Source of the DNA: Liquidambar formosana
Lineage: Eukaryota; Streptophyta; Magnoliopsida; Saxifragales; Altingiaceae
DNA: 64,000 nucleotides
Assembly: GCA_039720395.1 (NCBI GenBank)
Contig: CM077820.1
Location: forward strand, 17,877,923-17,941,922
Direction of reading: 5' to 3'
In this document: positions 43,438-55,204 of the stretch, one piece after another
Layout: every line of letters starts with the position of its first letter
Numbering within the stretch: the first letter of the stretch is position 1
Translations under genes and position numbers: made by a program
Notes under the pieces: generated by a model
Database searches by the model: none
What the model was told of the DNA's origin: nothing
The model's input: only the letters and a program-made list of their open reading frames with translations

Positions 43438-43513
43438 CCATGTATTTCCATACATGGTACGTAGGCGCTCTTCGTGATGTTCAAGTCCGCCCTAGGATAC
43501 TAAGTATCCTAGG
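43438..43513 (+). promoter_or_regulatory. Conserved twin-hairpin block, LTR D (covariant form)
   Basis: Hairpin 1 CCATGTAT-TTCC-ATACATGG (8-bp perfect stem, 43438-43457) and hairpin 2 CCTAGGATAC-TAA-GTATCCTAGG (10-bp perfect stem, 43491-43513). Both differ from the other LTRs at positions that keep or improve pairing. Confidence 0.65.
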
Positions 43514-43927
43514 TTTTCTCCTCTCCCCCTTTCTTTTTTCTGTTTTTCTTTGATCTACTTGACTATATGGATGAATGAATGAATGATATGCATGCTGTCT
43601 TGTGATGATAATTGTTGATTTGTGTGTGATTAAGACTTTGATTTAGCCCAATTAAATTAAGAGACCGTTTAGGGCGATATGGGTGCCTATAGGCTTTGCC
43701 TAGAACCTTCCCATATCGTAACTTAGCCTCCGAATCCCCGAATTCTCTGGTTTCCAAAAGACTTTTTGCCTTACCATTTTTAAACATGGAGTCAATCTTT
43801 TGTTTTCCTAAAACAAAACCGTTTTTTAGGGTTTTCCTTGTTTCCTTTAAAAAATAAGGTGGCGACTCCTTTCTTTACTTTTAAACCCTCCTGTGGGCCT
43901 CGTGACCGTTTTCGGGGTCCACAGAAC

Positions 43928-43946
43928 TGGCGACTCCGCTGGGGAT
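43928..43946 (+). other. Primer binding site, tRNA-Arg type (element D)
   Basis: TGGCGACTCCGCTGGGGAT, one base from the site in A and B; 4 nt after the LTR end. Confidence 0.82.
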
Positions 43947-44670
43947 TTGTGGGCTAGACTCTATACAATTTGATTGGGCTAAGTTAATTTCTTTTGTTTA
44001 ATTAAAATCAATCACATTGCATCCGCTTGATTGTGTGCTTTCATTTATTGCATTGTGTGCGCAAACTCTTGCATGTTAGGATCGATGTCCCTTGCCACTG
44101 ACGGGCCTAGCCTCAACCTTGGTTTTCCTGATTCCATGAGTTGGGGCGAAAGCTCTCAACCTCTCTTGCCAAGTACCCTTGGGCTTGCCCTTGGGTATAT
44201 TAAATGAGTTAATCACGTACTGCTGGACCCACGCGGCATTCCTGATGCCACATGTGGTTAGGTATAAAGATTGCTCAAGCAAGTGAAGGACCCCAGCCTA
44301 CCCCTATCATTAGTCCATATAGACAGACTTGTAGGACACTATGGTTTCACCCTTATGCACCCACATTGTTTGTAATGATATCATGACCGTGTTTGTGATG
44401 TGCTTAATGGACAATTAATAGAGGACCTTTGCACCCTATATCCTTAATACGTACCTTTCGCCCATGACCCTTGTAAAGGTGATTGGATTAAAAGGGACTA
44501 ATTGAGTATATATGGCGTGAAGTTATTGAGACAAATATGGAACCCTAGGACATACCCTTAGGATGAGAGACTGATTGTTCCCTTTCATAGAGGAGTGAGA
44601 AGACGTACTGGCTTGGATCCGCGACCAGCAAGGGCGCTTAGTGAAGATTGATTCTACCAACCAGTCAGAT
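43947..44670 (+). other. Untranslated leader of element D
   Basis: Matches leaders A, B and C (best at 44000-44330), with a deletion of about 10 bp near 44090 that destroys the small ORF present in A and B. The frame is closed by a TGA upstream of the gag ATG. Confidence 0.72.
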
Positions 44671-47166
44671 ATGGCCGATGAAGCAACTAGTGAAGGGGGT
44701 TTTGATGTTGAGACTTGTTTGAAGGCTATCATGACCAAGCTTGATTACACCACTGATGTATCCGAGAGAGCGTTGAAAATGGCCCAAGATATCCAACGTA
44801 AGATGTCCGAACCCGAACAGAATAATGGCCGTACCCCGGGGGATAACACCGAAAATGGGACCCAGTCTGGAGAAGGCACTAAGACCAATGATGGGGGAAG
44901 CACTCAGCCCAAAGGGAATGAATCACCTGAAGTTTTTAACCTAGAAGGGGGAAGTAAGGGGAAGACCTCTGATACAGACTCTGTGTTGGCTAGTAAGGTA
45001 GAAGCCTTGGAGAGAACTATAAAGGGAATCCGTAGGACAGATGACATGGTGGATGTACGCACCCTATCTTTGTTCCCTCAAGCTCGTATTCCACTACAAT
45101 TCAAGATGCCCGAATTAGAAAAGTTTGATGGAACGGGTTGCCCTAAGACCCATTTGAAGATGTATGTACGAGCTATGCACCCTTGAGGAGCGACAGATGA
45201 ACTCTTGGCCCAAATGTTCCATGAAACCCTAGCCACTTCTGCCTTAAAGTGGTTCCTAGCCTTGGATGAGAATAGAACCCGAACTTGGGAGGACATATGT
45301 AATGAGTTTTCAGAGCACTACAAGTACAACACTGAGGTGGATGTCACAAGAAGGGACCTAGAGACCAAAAAACAAGGGGCTAATGAGACCTTTTCCGCTT
45401 TCATTACAAGGTGGAGGCAAAAGGCCTCGAGAATGGCAGATAGACCTAATGAGGAAGATCAGATTCAGTTGGTGGTTAAGAACCTATTACCGGTGTATCA
45501 CAAGCACCTCTTTGCTCACTACTTCCCTAATTTCAAGGCTCTTATAGGAGCAGGTACACAAGTTGAGGATGCCATTGCCGATGGGTCAATCAAGACAGAA
45601 GAAGTCCAAAAGAGCCGCAGGCCGAACTTTGCTGGGAAAAACAATGCCGAGGTCAATGCTATAGCCCAACCCATTCAACCTATCTCCCTAAATGACACCA
45701 ACCCACCTCGCCAATTCACCGAGCTGCATATGCCACTTGAGAAAGTACTTGAAAAGCTAAAAAGCCGAGGCCTATTGAAACCTCTCGACCCAAGGCCACC
45801 ACCAAATCCATTGCCCAAGAGCTTCAATGAGAATGAATACTGCAAATTCCACCAAGCCAAAGGCCACTCAACCAACCGTTGTTATCGCCTTAGGCATGAG
45901 ATCCAAGACCTACTTGACAAACAAATCATCTCACCACCAACTCCACCAAATCGCCCAAATGTCACCCAAAATCCACTTCCCTCTCATAATTCATCCAACT
46001 CCATAAATGCCATTGAAGCCGACCCATTTCGACCTTGCCTACCCATAAGACAATATACCCCGTTACCCATGTCCCTGACCCAAGCCTTTCACCAATGCTG
46101 TAACCAAGGCCTTATCATACCTCACCCTCCAAAGCCAAGACCCCAAACACCCCATCAATATTGCCAATACCATGGTATACCCGGCCATGACACTGATGAC
46201 TGTGCTATGTTGAGAAAGGTCGTTCAAGATCTCATTGATCAAAAGACCCTACAATTGCCAAAGAAGTCCATCCAACAGCAGTTGAAAGAAAGGTATGAAG
46301 CAGGAGACCCTCAAGTGGGGTTATTGGGAGAACCTTCGGGGAAGTTTGATTACTATGTGCTTTATCCTGATCCATTGCCAAGTGAGCCCATAATTCCTAC
46401 GGGCTGGGATGATATACCCGAAGAGGTGCAGATGGAGGACATTGACATGATTGAATGGGATGACCTGATGGGTGACACAAATGAAATTGATGACATATGG
46501 GCTAGTGATGAAGAAGTAGACCACATGACAAGAGGGGGCCGCCATTTCAAGCCTCCGCACTTGGAATCTGATAATCCACTGGGTGAGTTAGATAAGCGCC
46601 TTGATGTGCAAGAAGAAGAGGATGAAGTACTCCGACAATTGAAGAAGACCAATGCCAATATCACCATATGGGGCTTGCTTATGGCCTCTCACAAGCACAG
46701 ACAGACAGTGTTGAAGTTGTTAAACCAGATACAGGTTCCGGTTGATTTGTCCCCTGAGGGATTGGTGAATCTAGTAAACCCTGCTCCGAAGAATTCCACT
46801 ATAGTGTTCACAGAGGCAGACTTACCTAAGAGTGGGCCAAGCCACTCCCAAGCCTTGCATATAACTGTTGATACCATGGGGAAGAGAGTTCCTACGGTCT
46901 TGATTGATAATGGTTCCGCATTGAATGTATGTCCCTTGAGAACTGCAACTGTTTTGGGCTTGGGGCCCACTGATTTCACTCTATCTGGGCAGACAGTGAG
47001 GGCGTATGATAATACCCGTAGAGAAGTAATTGGGGTGATCACTCTACCTTTAATCATGGGACCCACGGAGTTCAGAGTGGAGTTTCAAGTCTTGGATGTG
47101 CCGTCATGTTTCAATCTGTTATTGGGAAGGCCTTGGATTCATCCCGCTGGGGCTGTACCATCATCA
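44671..47166 (+). pseudogene. D gag-protease, one internal stop, then cut by E1
   Basis: ATG 44671 (MADEATSEGG). Gag core with KMPELEKFDGTGCPKTHLK and MYVRAMHP, then TGA at 45184-45186 where B and C have an Arg codon; the frame then stays open to 47166. Two zinc-knuckle-like motifs CX2HX4HX4C are at 45841-45882 and 46162-46203. The protease active site is LIDNGSALNV (Asp 46906-46908), then GRPWIH near the end. E1 enters at 47167. It has a single frame for gag and protease, as in B. It could make a full gag-protease only by stop read-through; most likely inactive. Confidence 0.88.
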
Positions 47167-48827
47167 TGTTAGGATTATGCCCTAGAGCCAATCATAGAGA
47201 TGATTGTTTAGGGATTAGGAACAATCATTTGATTTCATTTATGTATGTCACATTTATTATTGATTTAATAAAAGGGCTTATTCTATTATGTTTATATGCA
47301 TCATTTATATTTACATAATATGTCCATGGAGTTAGAGTTGAGAATATGGAATTACAAAGAGTTGTAATTTTGAGACTATAGATATATCTCTGTACTAAAC
47401 TCCTTAAGCATTCCTAGTTGAAGGTTCACTATGATGGACAGTAATGAACCATAGGACTAGCACTTGCTAGGTTGACTCTATAGGAGGATAGCTAGTCTCA
47501 AGCTATTTGTGTGGAGACACTACAACCAACAAGTGGGTGCCTATTATAAGAATAGGTACACTGAATGTGACCAAAGATATGAGATAAACTGAATGGAGTT
47601 TTATCCTGCCTGTCAATTAGTTTCTCATTGTTATAGTGGTACAAGTAATCCTTAGACCTGAGACACCATAGTTGCCTTATGCATGTAGCTTTAGAAGTTT
47701 GATAACACTAAGTGCAGATCCTATTCAGGGGTCTGCAAAGGTGTTCATTGGCCCTACTGCTATGTGTATGAAGGCATGTGAGTGATCAACAAGGGATCCA
47801 TCACTCTCAGGAAAAAGAGAGAGAATGTCTCATATAGCATTCATAATATAACTCATTAAATCCATGGCCATGGTAGGATGAATATGAAAAGAGTTTCATG
47901 AGTTCATCAATGAGTTGATATCTATGAATGAGTATAAAGTAATTGAACTAGGGACTTGACAGACTTCCATGTCCTATTAGTTCAATTGGAGACATTGTGT
48001 TGAAGGAAGGATGCAATTGTAGCCTATAAACTACAACAGAAGGGTTCTTTGTAAATGACTATTCACCTCATTAAGGACCACACCATGAGCCATATGCTAG
48101 GTGTTACTCATGGTTAGTAGAAGCCCTAATTGATATAAGTGAGTTATAATCAATTAGGGAATTGGAAGGAGTTCCAATTAGACCTAAATGGAAAGAGTTC
48201 CATTGTGCACACCTCGTGCTATTCCTACTACTTAATGATGTGAACCCAATGGGTCACACACTGATCATGCAAGAAGGGCTTTAAAGTCTATGAGAGAAAG
48301 GGTTTTAGTGAATAAAGAATAGTTCTTTATAGGCCTATTTGTATTTGATACAAATAATAGGGGTTAATGTGCAATTAAGTGTAATTACACATAACCCTAT
48401 TAGGGTTTCTTCCCTATGGCCAGCCCCCTTTAGTGGGCTGCCTATATAAGTCACACTTATGTGTGACATGGTATAATAAGAGGCTTGCACAATAAACCCT
48501 AGCCGTCCAGCCCCTTGGAAGCTCTCTTCTCTCTCTCTCTCTTCTCCACCTCTAGCAACAACAAGGAAGAAGAAAGAAAGGACTTGAAGCTCTAGCTAGG
48601 TGTGGATACCGTTGGAGGTAGCACACTTGGGCTGCTCATTCACAGCTGTCCGGAATCAAAGCTTGGAGCAAAAAGGAGAAGACAAAAATTCTGTAAGTGT
48701 TCTAACCCTCTTTGTAGTTAGGGTTTGATTTTGTGTTATGCATAGTTAGATTCATGGGCTGTGGAATCGTAGGAAAAATTTTTTATATTCCGCACTTCAA
48801 TTTTTCCCTCTTGTTCGATTCCCAACA
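47167..48827 (+). repeat. 5' LTR of E1 (1661 bp)
   Basis: TGTTAGGATTATGCCC...CGATTCCCAACA; TATA box TATATAAG at 48443-48450; CT microsatellite at about 48525-48545. Also present as 55205-56866, 57385-59043 and solo E3. Confidence 0.96.
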
Positions 48828-48828
48828 G

Positions 48829-48841
48829 TGGTATCAGAGCC
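48829..48841 (+). other. Primer binding site, initiator tRNA-Met (E1)
   Basis: TGGTATCAGAGCC one base after the LTR, the usual plant Ty1/copia primer site. Confidence 0.92.
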
Positions 48842-51800
48842 ATGATTATGCATAATACAAAATACATATGGGCTGGTAATTATGGTGTAGTTGAATGATT
48901 CAAAAATCTGGAAAATTTTTCTGCATAATTGGTTTTCCTCCATGGCTGAACCTAGGGTTTGGAACCCTAGGTCAATTCTCTTCTACTCCTCTTCTAATTG
49001 ATGGTTAAGTGTAGCCATGGATGCAATAGGTTGCATAGGGTTTGAGTTTGGAGAAGAAGAATAAGGAAAGTAGGGTTTTATAAAACTGTTATGAACAGTT
49101 TTCATGGTAGCCATGAAAAACCGTCATCTTGTTTTGCATGCCGAATTCACAGTTCTTCTCCAAAATTTTCGAGCCATATATGGTTAGAAAGCTCTTCGAA
49201 TAAGCTTTCCAACCCAACAAACGGTGCGTCAATCCGAGTTCTGTAGTGAAAGTTATGAATTTTTTACTACAGGCTGTCTGGAAAGACAGTTTTGCTCGGG
49301 AATGATGCAATAGCCACAACTTTGAGTTATTGATGGAGATCAAAGGCATGGCAATGGTTGCCATCACTTGGGTTATGTTCTAGACATGGTAGGGAAAGGT
49401 TCCCAAGCATTTAGATGCATCATAATTGGATTAAGATGCTAGAACAGAAGGAAGAAGGAGAAGAACACCATGGAGGCTGAATCTGGGTTTTAGAACCCTA
49501 AGGTTCTTGCAATTAATTCTAATTAAAGATGCTGTATTTATGATGGAAGATCATTGTAGGATCATTATATATCATGTGTATATGATTTTCTTTAAGTTTC
49601 AAAAAGGTTTTGATGGAAAAAGATTCAAAAAGTTTGAAAATTTTTCATGAACAGCATAGCAGATTTTCTCTGCAGAAAAGTCATCAATGGAGTTTTGATT
49701 AGAACTTGAGTTAGGGAACTCCAAATTGCATGAAACCAATTGCATTAGTTTCCTAAGACATGTAGGATACTGGGAAAATTCGTTTGGTAGCCTAATTCAT
49801 TCATCTTGCTGGGTTTTAAATCAATTTCTGATCATGGACAGTGTGCTGTCAAATTCTGGGCAGCCTACTGTTGTTTTAATTGTTTAGAACAATTGGTGAT
49901 GATTTGATCATCCAAACCTCTTCTATTAGCTTAGTATTTCATGTAGGGACATGATACAAAAGCTGGTTTCAATGGAGGAGTCGAATTGATAAGGATTTAG
50001 AAGCTATTGTGACCTTCAAGGACTGCAACAATGGCTCCAGCAATGGGTTTGGAAACCCTGATTGTTCTTGATGATGGCAGCCACTTCCACCACTTCTCAC
50101 GTGTCCAGAGGCTTGTCCCACACCCCTAGGATGTTCTCCCATGACTGGCCATGGCCTCCCACAGTCGTTGGTGGCCATGGCAGCCTAGCCAAGCTCAGGC
50201 AGCCCCCTGGTAGTGACGGCTGCATAGAGTTAAGGATGAAACCCTAATTTTGAGTTAATGATGAAACCCTAATTTCATTATGGCATTAATTAAAACCCTA
50301 ATTGGAATATTAATTACCTTAATTAAGAGTTAATGATTGGTCATTAAATGACCAATCATGGTTATTGATTGTTAGGGCATAATTAATACCATTAATGATG
50401 TCTAGGGTTAGGGTTTTGGAAACCCTAATTAGTGTAATTAATTAAGGGTAATTAATACCCTATTTGGCATTAATTAAACCCTAATCCCTTTTATTAAATA
50501 CCATATGAACCTAGGGTTTTAATGATTGGACATTAAATTACCAATCATAAGGCATTTAATGATTAGGGCTTGCATTTAGGGTTTAGGATTATGCATTTAG
50601 GGTTTAGGGTTTTAGGAAACCCTAATACACTAATTCATCATTTTAATGATTTTATTTAATTCCTATATTAATTATTTAATTAATATTGATTAATTTTATA
50701 ATGTTTTAAATGGTTTAAAACACAATTAGGGATTAACCTAAAATCTGGAAATTCTTAATTAAATGAAATTGTTTTGTTTAATTAAGGAAACCCTAATATT
50801 GGATATAAGAGTTATTTTAGGAAACTTTACATGTTTTAAATTAATTTGATTAATTGAAACTGTAATGTCTTAAATGTTAAGACTTTATTTAATTCTAGAT
50901 ATTTTTGTTAAAACCTAATAAGATTAGGATGCATTAATGAGATTAATGTAAATCATTCAAGAGAATTACCATAATGCCCATATGTTTTAATGCTTATAGT
51001 TTTTCTTTACATTATGCAATGAGATTGTATGTATGTGCTTGGATGATGATTATGGACTATACCCTTTAAACCAATTGTGATTGGCCGTCTTATGAATGGG
51101 ATGTTATTATTTACAAGAGTTGTAATTTTATTAAGGTGATGTAATTTATTTGGGGCTTGCATGCCACCTTCCCTCTCCCCTTCTCTCTATCATTCTCTTA
51201 TGTACCCCACATTCCCCTTATGTATCCCTTTCTTTAAATTATGTAAATGTTATGTAATCGAGAGCGCACTAAGGAGCATGGTGGACCCAAAGGAGCATGA
51301 TAGAGCCCAACAAGCCAATGGTGGAGACCATCAAGCCAAGGGAGCAGATTGAAGGACTTGAAAGCTTAGAGAAGTGTTTCAAGAAAGCATGCATGTTACG
51401 AATGGTTTATTTTACGATCACCTACACCCACCTTAGACCTTGGATTCAATCTATTGGCTTGGATTGAATCCTCTCAAAGTCCATAATCATCACAGTGGGA
51501 GCTTAAATTTATGAGATAATTGTATTAGCTCCAATACCATAGTTTGGTATATGTTACCTATTCACTTAGGGACTAATATCAAAATATGGTACTTTATATA
51601 TGTTGATATATAATAGCATGTGATGTATGATTTATAATAGCATGAGATGTATGATTATAAATAGCATAATTTATATGTTTAAATTTTGATACATAGGATG
51701 CATGTTAATTTGATGAGACCCTTTAAAACCCCTCTTATTTAATATTAAGTTGAAAATGGAGAAGTCATTAGGGAATGAATTCTTCATTGCCTTCCATCAT

Positions 51801-51918
51801 TATAGGATCATCTAACGTCCCTTAATGTGGGTACCTGGCTGCAGACATGTAGGAGCTACCCATGTTAAAGACATTACTTGAAACTATCACATATGAGATA
51901 TCATGGGGTGCCTAAACT
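48842..51918 (+). other. Long non-coding leader of E1
   Basis: About 3 kb without a believable gene. It is AT-rich, with many ATTAA/TTAAT runs at 50230-50960 and a few TTTAGGG units (50575-50615) like plant telomere repeat. The short ORFs (e.g. 49089-49367, 50062-50247, 51161-51352) recur in E2 only as shared sequence. Confidence 0.7.
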
Positions 51919-52138
51919 GGTATATACCAAGAAACTAACATGTGAGGTATATATTTGGCGAAACATACCTGTGTGAATGATGGGTTTAACTTAACTAGGG
52001 AAGTATTCCAAGAAACTAACATGTGAGGTGTATGTTCCCTAGAGGCAAAATGATTGGAACTTGCTTATGAAGCAATAGACAAAGAGTTGTCTTCTTATTA
52101 TGGGTTAGAAGCCAAGAAACTAACATGTGAGGCTTCTA
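51919..52138 (+). repeat. Three hairpins with an invariant 17-nt loop (E1)
   Basis: The loop AAGAAACTAACATGTGA is identical in all three. Stems: TATATACC/GGTATATA (51921-51953); CTAGGGAAGTATTCC paired with GGTGTATGTTCCCTAG (51995-52042, one mismatch and one bulge); TAGAAGCC/GGCTTCTA (52106-52138). Stem sequences are unrelated to one another. A related loop without a clear stem lies near 51880. The set lies just upstream of the decayed gag. Confidence 0.75.
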
Positions 52139-52329
52139 GGTCACAGTGGGACCCCAATCCCCATTAGGAATGAGATTCCCGAATTCCATTAGAGGGTGTA
52201 TGGAATTTGATAAAATAGTGGGAGGTACCATATGATTAAAGACCCAATCATTATGGATAAAAATGAAATCTAATTCTCTGTTTATGTAGATTACCTAATT
52301 ACTCACCTCAAAACCCCTATTTCCTAATA

Positions 52330-55140
52330 TATAGGATATTGATAGTTTGACTAAACCCGATTTCTTTGATTGACTTAGGAAATTGAGAATTGTTCTTAAT
52401 TTCAAAAGATCGTTCATATGCTATTAGGCCTTTTCTTAAAGGCCCTCCATAAAACATCCTAAGAAGAAAAAGACACTATGCACAATTGGCATCTTGTTGC
52501 CATGCTATATGATAGTATTGATGACTAATGAGCTTCAGAAGCAAAATTTGTCAGTGCAAATGCCTTTGATGTCCTACATCACATACAAAGGTTGTATGGT
52601 GAGTAAAATAATACTATAAAGTATAGTACTTGTAAAGGACTTCTTCTGGACTAGGATATAATAAAAGTTGTTTATTAATAATCATTCTTTTGAAAAATGA
52701 TTAATCACATAGAATAGCTTGAGAAGCTAGATGTGATTTAAAATGGAAGCATAGAGGAAAGCAAGTCTTGAAAAGTCAAAGACAAAGAAATATAATTATT
52801 TTGTAGTAAACATAAGGTATTGTAAAGGGAACTTGATAAAGCATCAGTCTTCCTAGAAGAACCAAACTTTTGAAGTTTTGGTTCATGCTCTAAACTAAAT
52901 TGTTGGTTAGTTCTGCTTCTTGGTTTTTGGATTCTAGTATAATCTAAATCGAAGCAGAAAGTTAAGTAGATAATAAGTTACCTTTAAAAATTTTAATAGA
53001 GCAAGAGTTGCTAGATTAATTTTGGGAACTTATTTCTTAACTAAGTCATTTAAGACATTCTAGAAATTTGATTTCCGAATTTAAATGACTAATTAGAGCG
53101 AATGCAACGTATTCCGAGAATACAAGAGATGTAGAGACTCTCATTTAAATGTAATGATTATGACTTGGTTATGAGATGACCAAACCCATCTTTTACTTGG
53201 TGAAGTGAATGAGTTACATTTATAATTTGACTAATACATTGTGATGTATATAGTCATGTAGAGCATGCATTCAATTACAGTAGACTCATCTTAGAATACC
53301 ATAGCTCAATGGTGAATCTAAGAGAATGAATTGAACCCTATTAAGATATGGTTTGATCCATGATGAGTTTTACTAATGTATCCATCTAGGATATACCTTA
53401 AAATTGCTACATATTGATAATTTAGGGTTCACTCCAGTTTTGTCCCAATTATATCAGATATAATATGGGAAGAAACCCAACTTAAAGAAGTTAAGGCTTG
53501 GGCTTGTGCTACGTATGTCTGGAAACATAATGTAGACAATCTGGAAATACGGTCAAGTAAGTGTTGAATTGTGGTATATCCTAAAAGTGCTTAGGATAGT
53601 ATTTCTATTACTCTAATGAACAAAAGTTGTCCATTAGGATGATTGCTGGATTTTCTTGAGAAAGAGTTCATTCAAGAAAGATGCAAAAGTAGATAGAATT
53701 TACAGAATTGTTTGTAAAGCCACAAACCAACAAAGATCCAACCCTTGCCCCTATTGAGGCAAAACCTTTAATTACACCACATTCTTTTCATAGATCAAAT
53801 TGGATATTTCTTTAACATAAGAGAGATATTGTATCTCCATTAGAATGTGAAAGAATTGTTCTTTGGTGATAAAGATCACCAAGATAATCCTATTGATTAT
53901 GATTAGGCGATGTTTAACATCAACTTGAGAAATGACTAAGGGTCATTAAATCCAATATGGACAGGTAGAGACCTAAAAGGCTTGGCTATTTAAGAATGTT
54001 TTCAATATAGGCAAAAAGTTGTCTATAAAGAAACTTGTTTGATAATAGTTATGCTGAAATCCATTTGGATCTTGTTATCTATAAACACACATTTTGAATA
54101 TGAGATATGTCAAAAAGGATATAAAGATGTTATATCAAATGGTGAAAAACCATAAAAGTGTGTAAGTTATAGAAGTCTATTAATAGACTACAAGGTTCTC
54201 ATAATTAGAACATCTATAAAGTTGAAGTAATCAAATTGTTTGATTTCTCTCATTGTATAGATGGACCATGAGTGTATAAAAGGTTAGTGGGAGTGCGATC
54301 GTTTTTCTTTATTCTAAGTATGGATGACATCATAATCATTATGAATGATATATGAATGTTATCTAATGTAAAGTTTTAGTTTTTGGAGAAAAACTAATTC
54401 ATGAAAGATTTGGCAAAAGCATCCAACAAGATCTATAGAGATAGATCATATAGATTGCTAAGTATCTCCAAATCATCAAACATAGTTGAAATGTTGAAGG
54501 AGTTCAACATGGAGAATTCTAAGGGAGGTCTGATTTACTTCAGATAAGAATTCATTATTCAAGGGCATGTGCCCTAGGATAACACAAGTAAGGTTCTTAA
54601 AGTGTTAAGAAGCCTTATTCTACACTATGTATTGAACCTGATATCTATTATGTTGTAATTGTTACAAATAGTTATCAGTCAATTCAAATTTGGAATATTG
54701 GATTGTATATGGAAATTGTAAACTCATAGTAGATGGGTATATGGATTTGGATATAATCTATATGGGGTATATTTTATATTCACTTTAGTTGGTGAAATAC
54801 TTAATGGAAGAACTGTATGAAAGATACAGTGGATTCCATTATTAAGGGTGAATTAATTATCGCATTGTCTAGGAGACTGTTTGGATCTATAAGTTCATTT
54901 AGAACTTGGAGTTGTTCCTTCCATTGAGTTGCCCACACCTTGTTTTGTGACAACAATGGGTCTATAGCTCAAGTATAGGAATCACGGTCTCATCAAAAGT
55001 CCAAACACATAAAGTGACAATTCCAAGTGATTAGAGGAATCATTGGAAGAGGTAATAGATACATTACAGAAGATATTATCTACATAAGTTTTTGTAGACC
55101 TACTGACTAAAGCTTTAAAACATAATTGGTTATGTCTAAG
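52330..55140 (+). pseudogene. Decayed Ty1/copia gag-pol of E1
   Basis: Recognisable only in pieces and in all three frames. Gag: LRKLRIVLN near 52385 and NAFDVLHHIQRLYGE near 52555-52605. Late integrase: LEKEFIQ near 53655. RT: SMDDIIII near 54320 in place of the YVDD box, and NMENSKGGL near 54510. RNase H: ATMEAEY-like and CDNN-like remnants near 54830-54960. The space between gag and late integrase (about 0.7 kb) is too short for protease and the integrase core, so there are deletions as well. The same wreck is in E2, so the decay predates both insertions. Confidence 0.75.
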
Positions 55141-55193
55141 ACCAACATCTTGAGAAGATAGGTATGCGATACATGGTCGATTGGCTTTAGTGC

Positions 55194-55204
55194 AAGTGGG
55201 AGAT
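55194..55204 (+). other. Polypurine tract of E1
   Basis: AAGTGGGAGAT just before the 3' LTR, typical of plant copia elements. Confidence 0.85.

Larger units (their letters stand above)
40658..43923 (+). repeat. 5' LTR of D (3266 bp)
   Basis: TGTCACACCCC...GGGGTCCACA. Palindrome 41366-41445, TATA box 41633-41640, a C run near 41865, a ~180-bp degenerate repeat (41945-42620) that makes it longer than its relatives, and twin hairpins 43438-43513. Only the 5' copy is in the window. Confidence 0.9.

Noticed and set aside
49089..49367. 92-residue minus-strand ORF, repeated at 59306-59584, and other short ORFs in E leaders
   Set aside because: Conserved only because E1 and E2 are recent copies; no domain and no codon bias seen.
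50575..50615. TTTAGGG units as an interstitial telomere
   Set aside because: Only a few interrupted units inside an AT-rich copia leader, repeated in E2; not a telomere trace.
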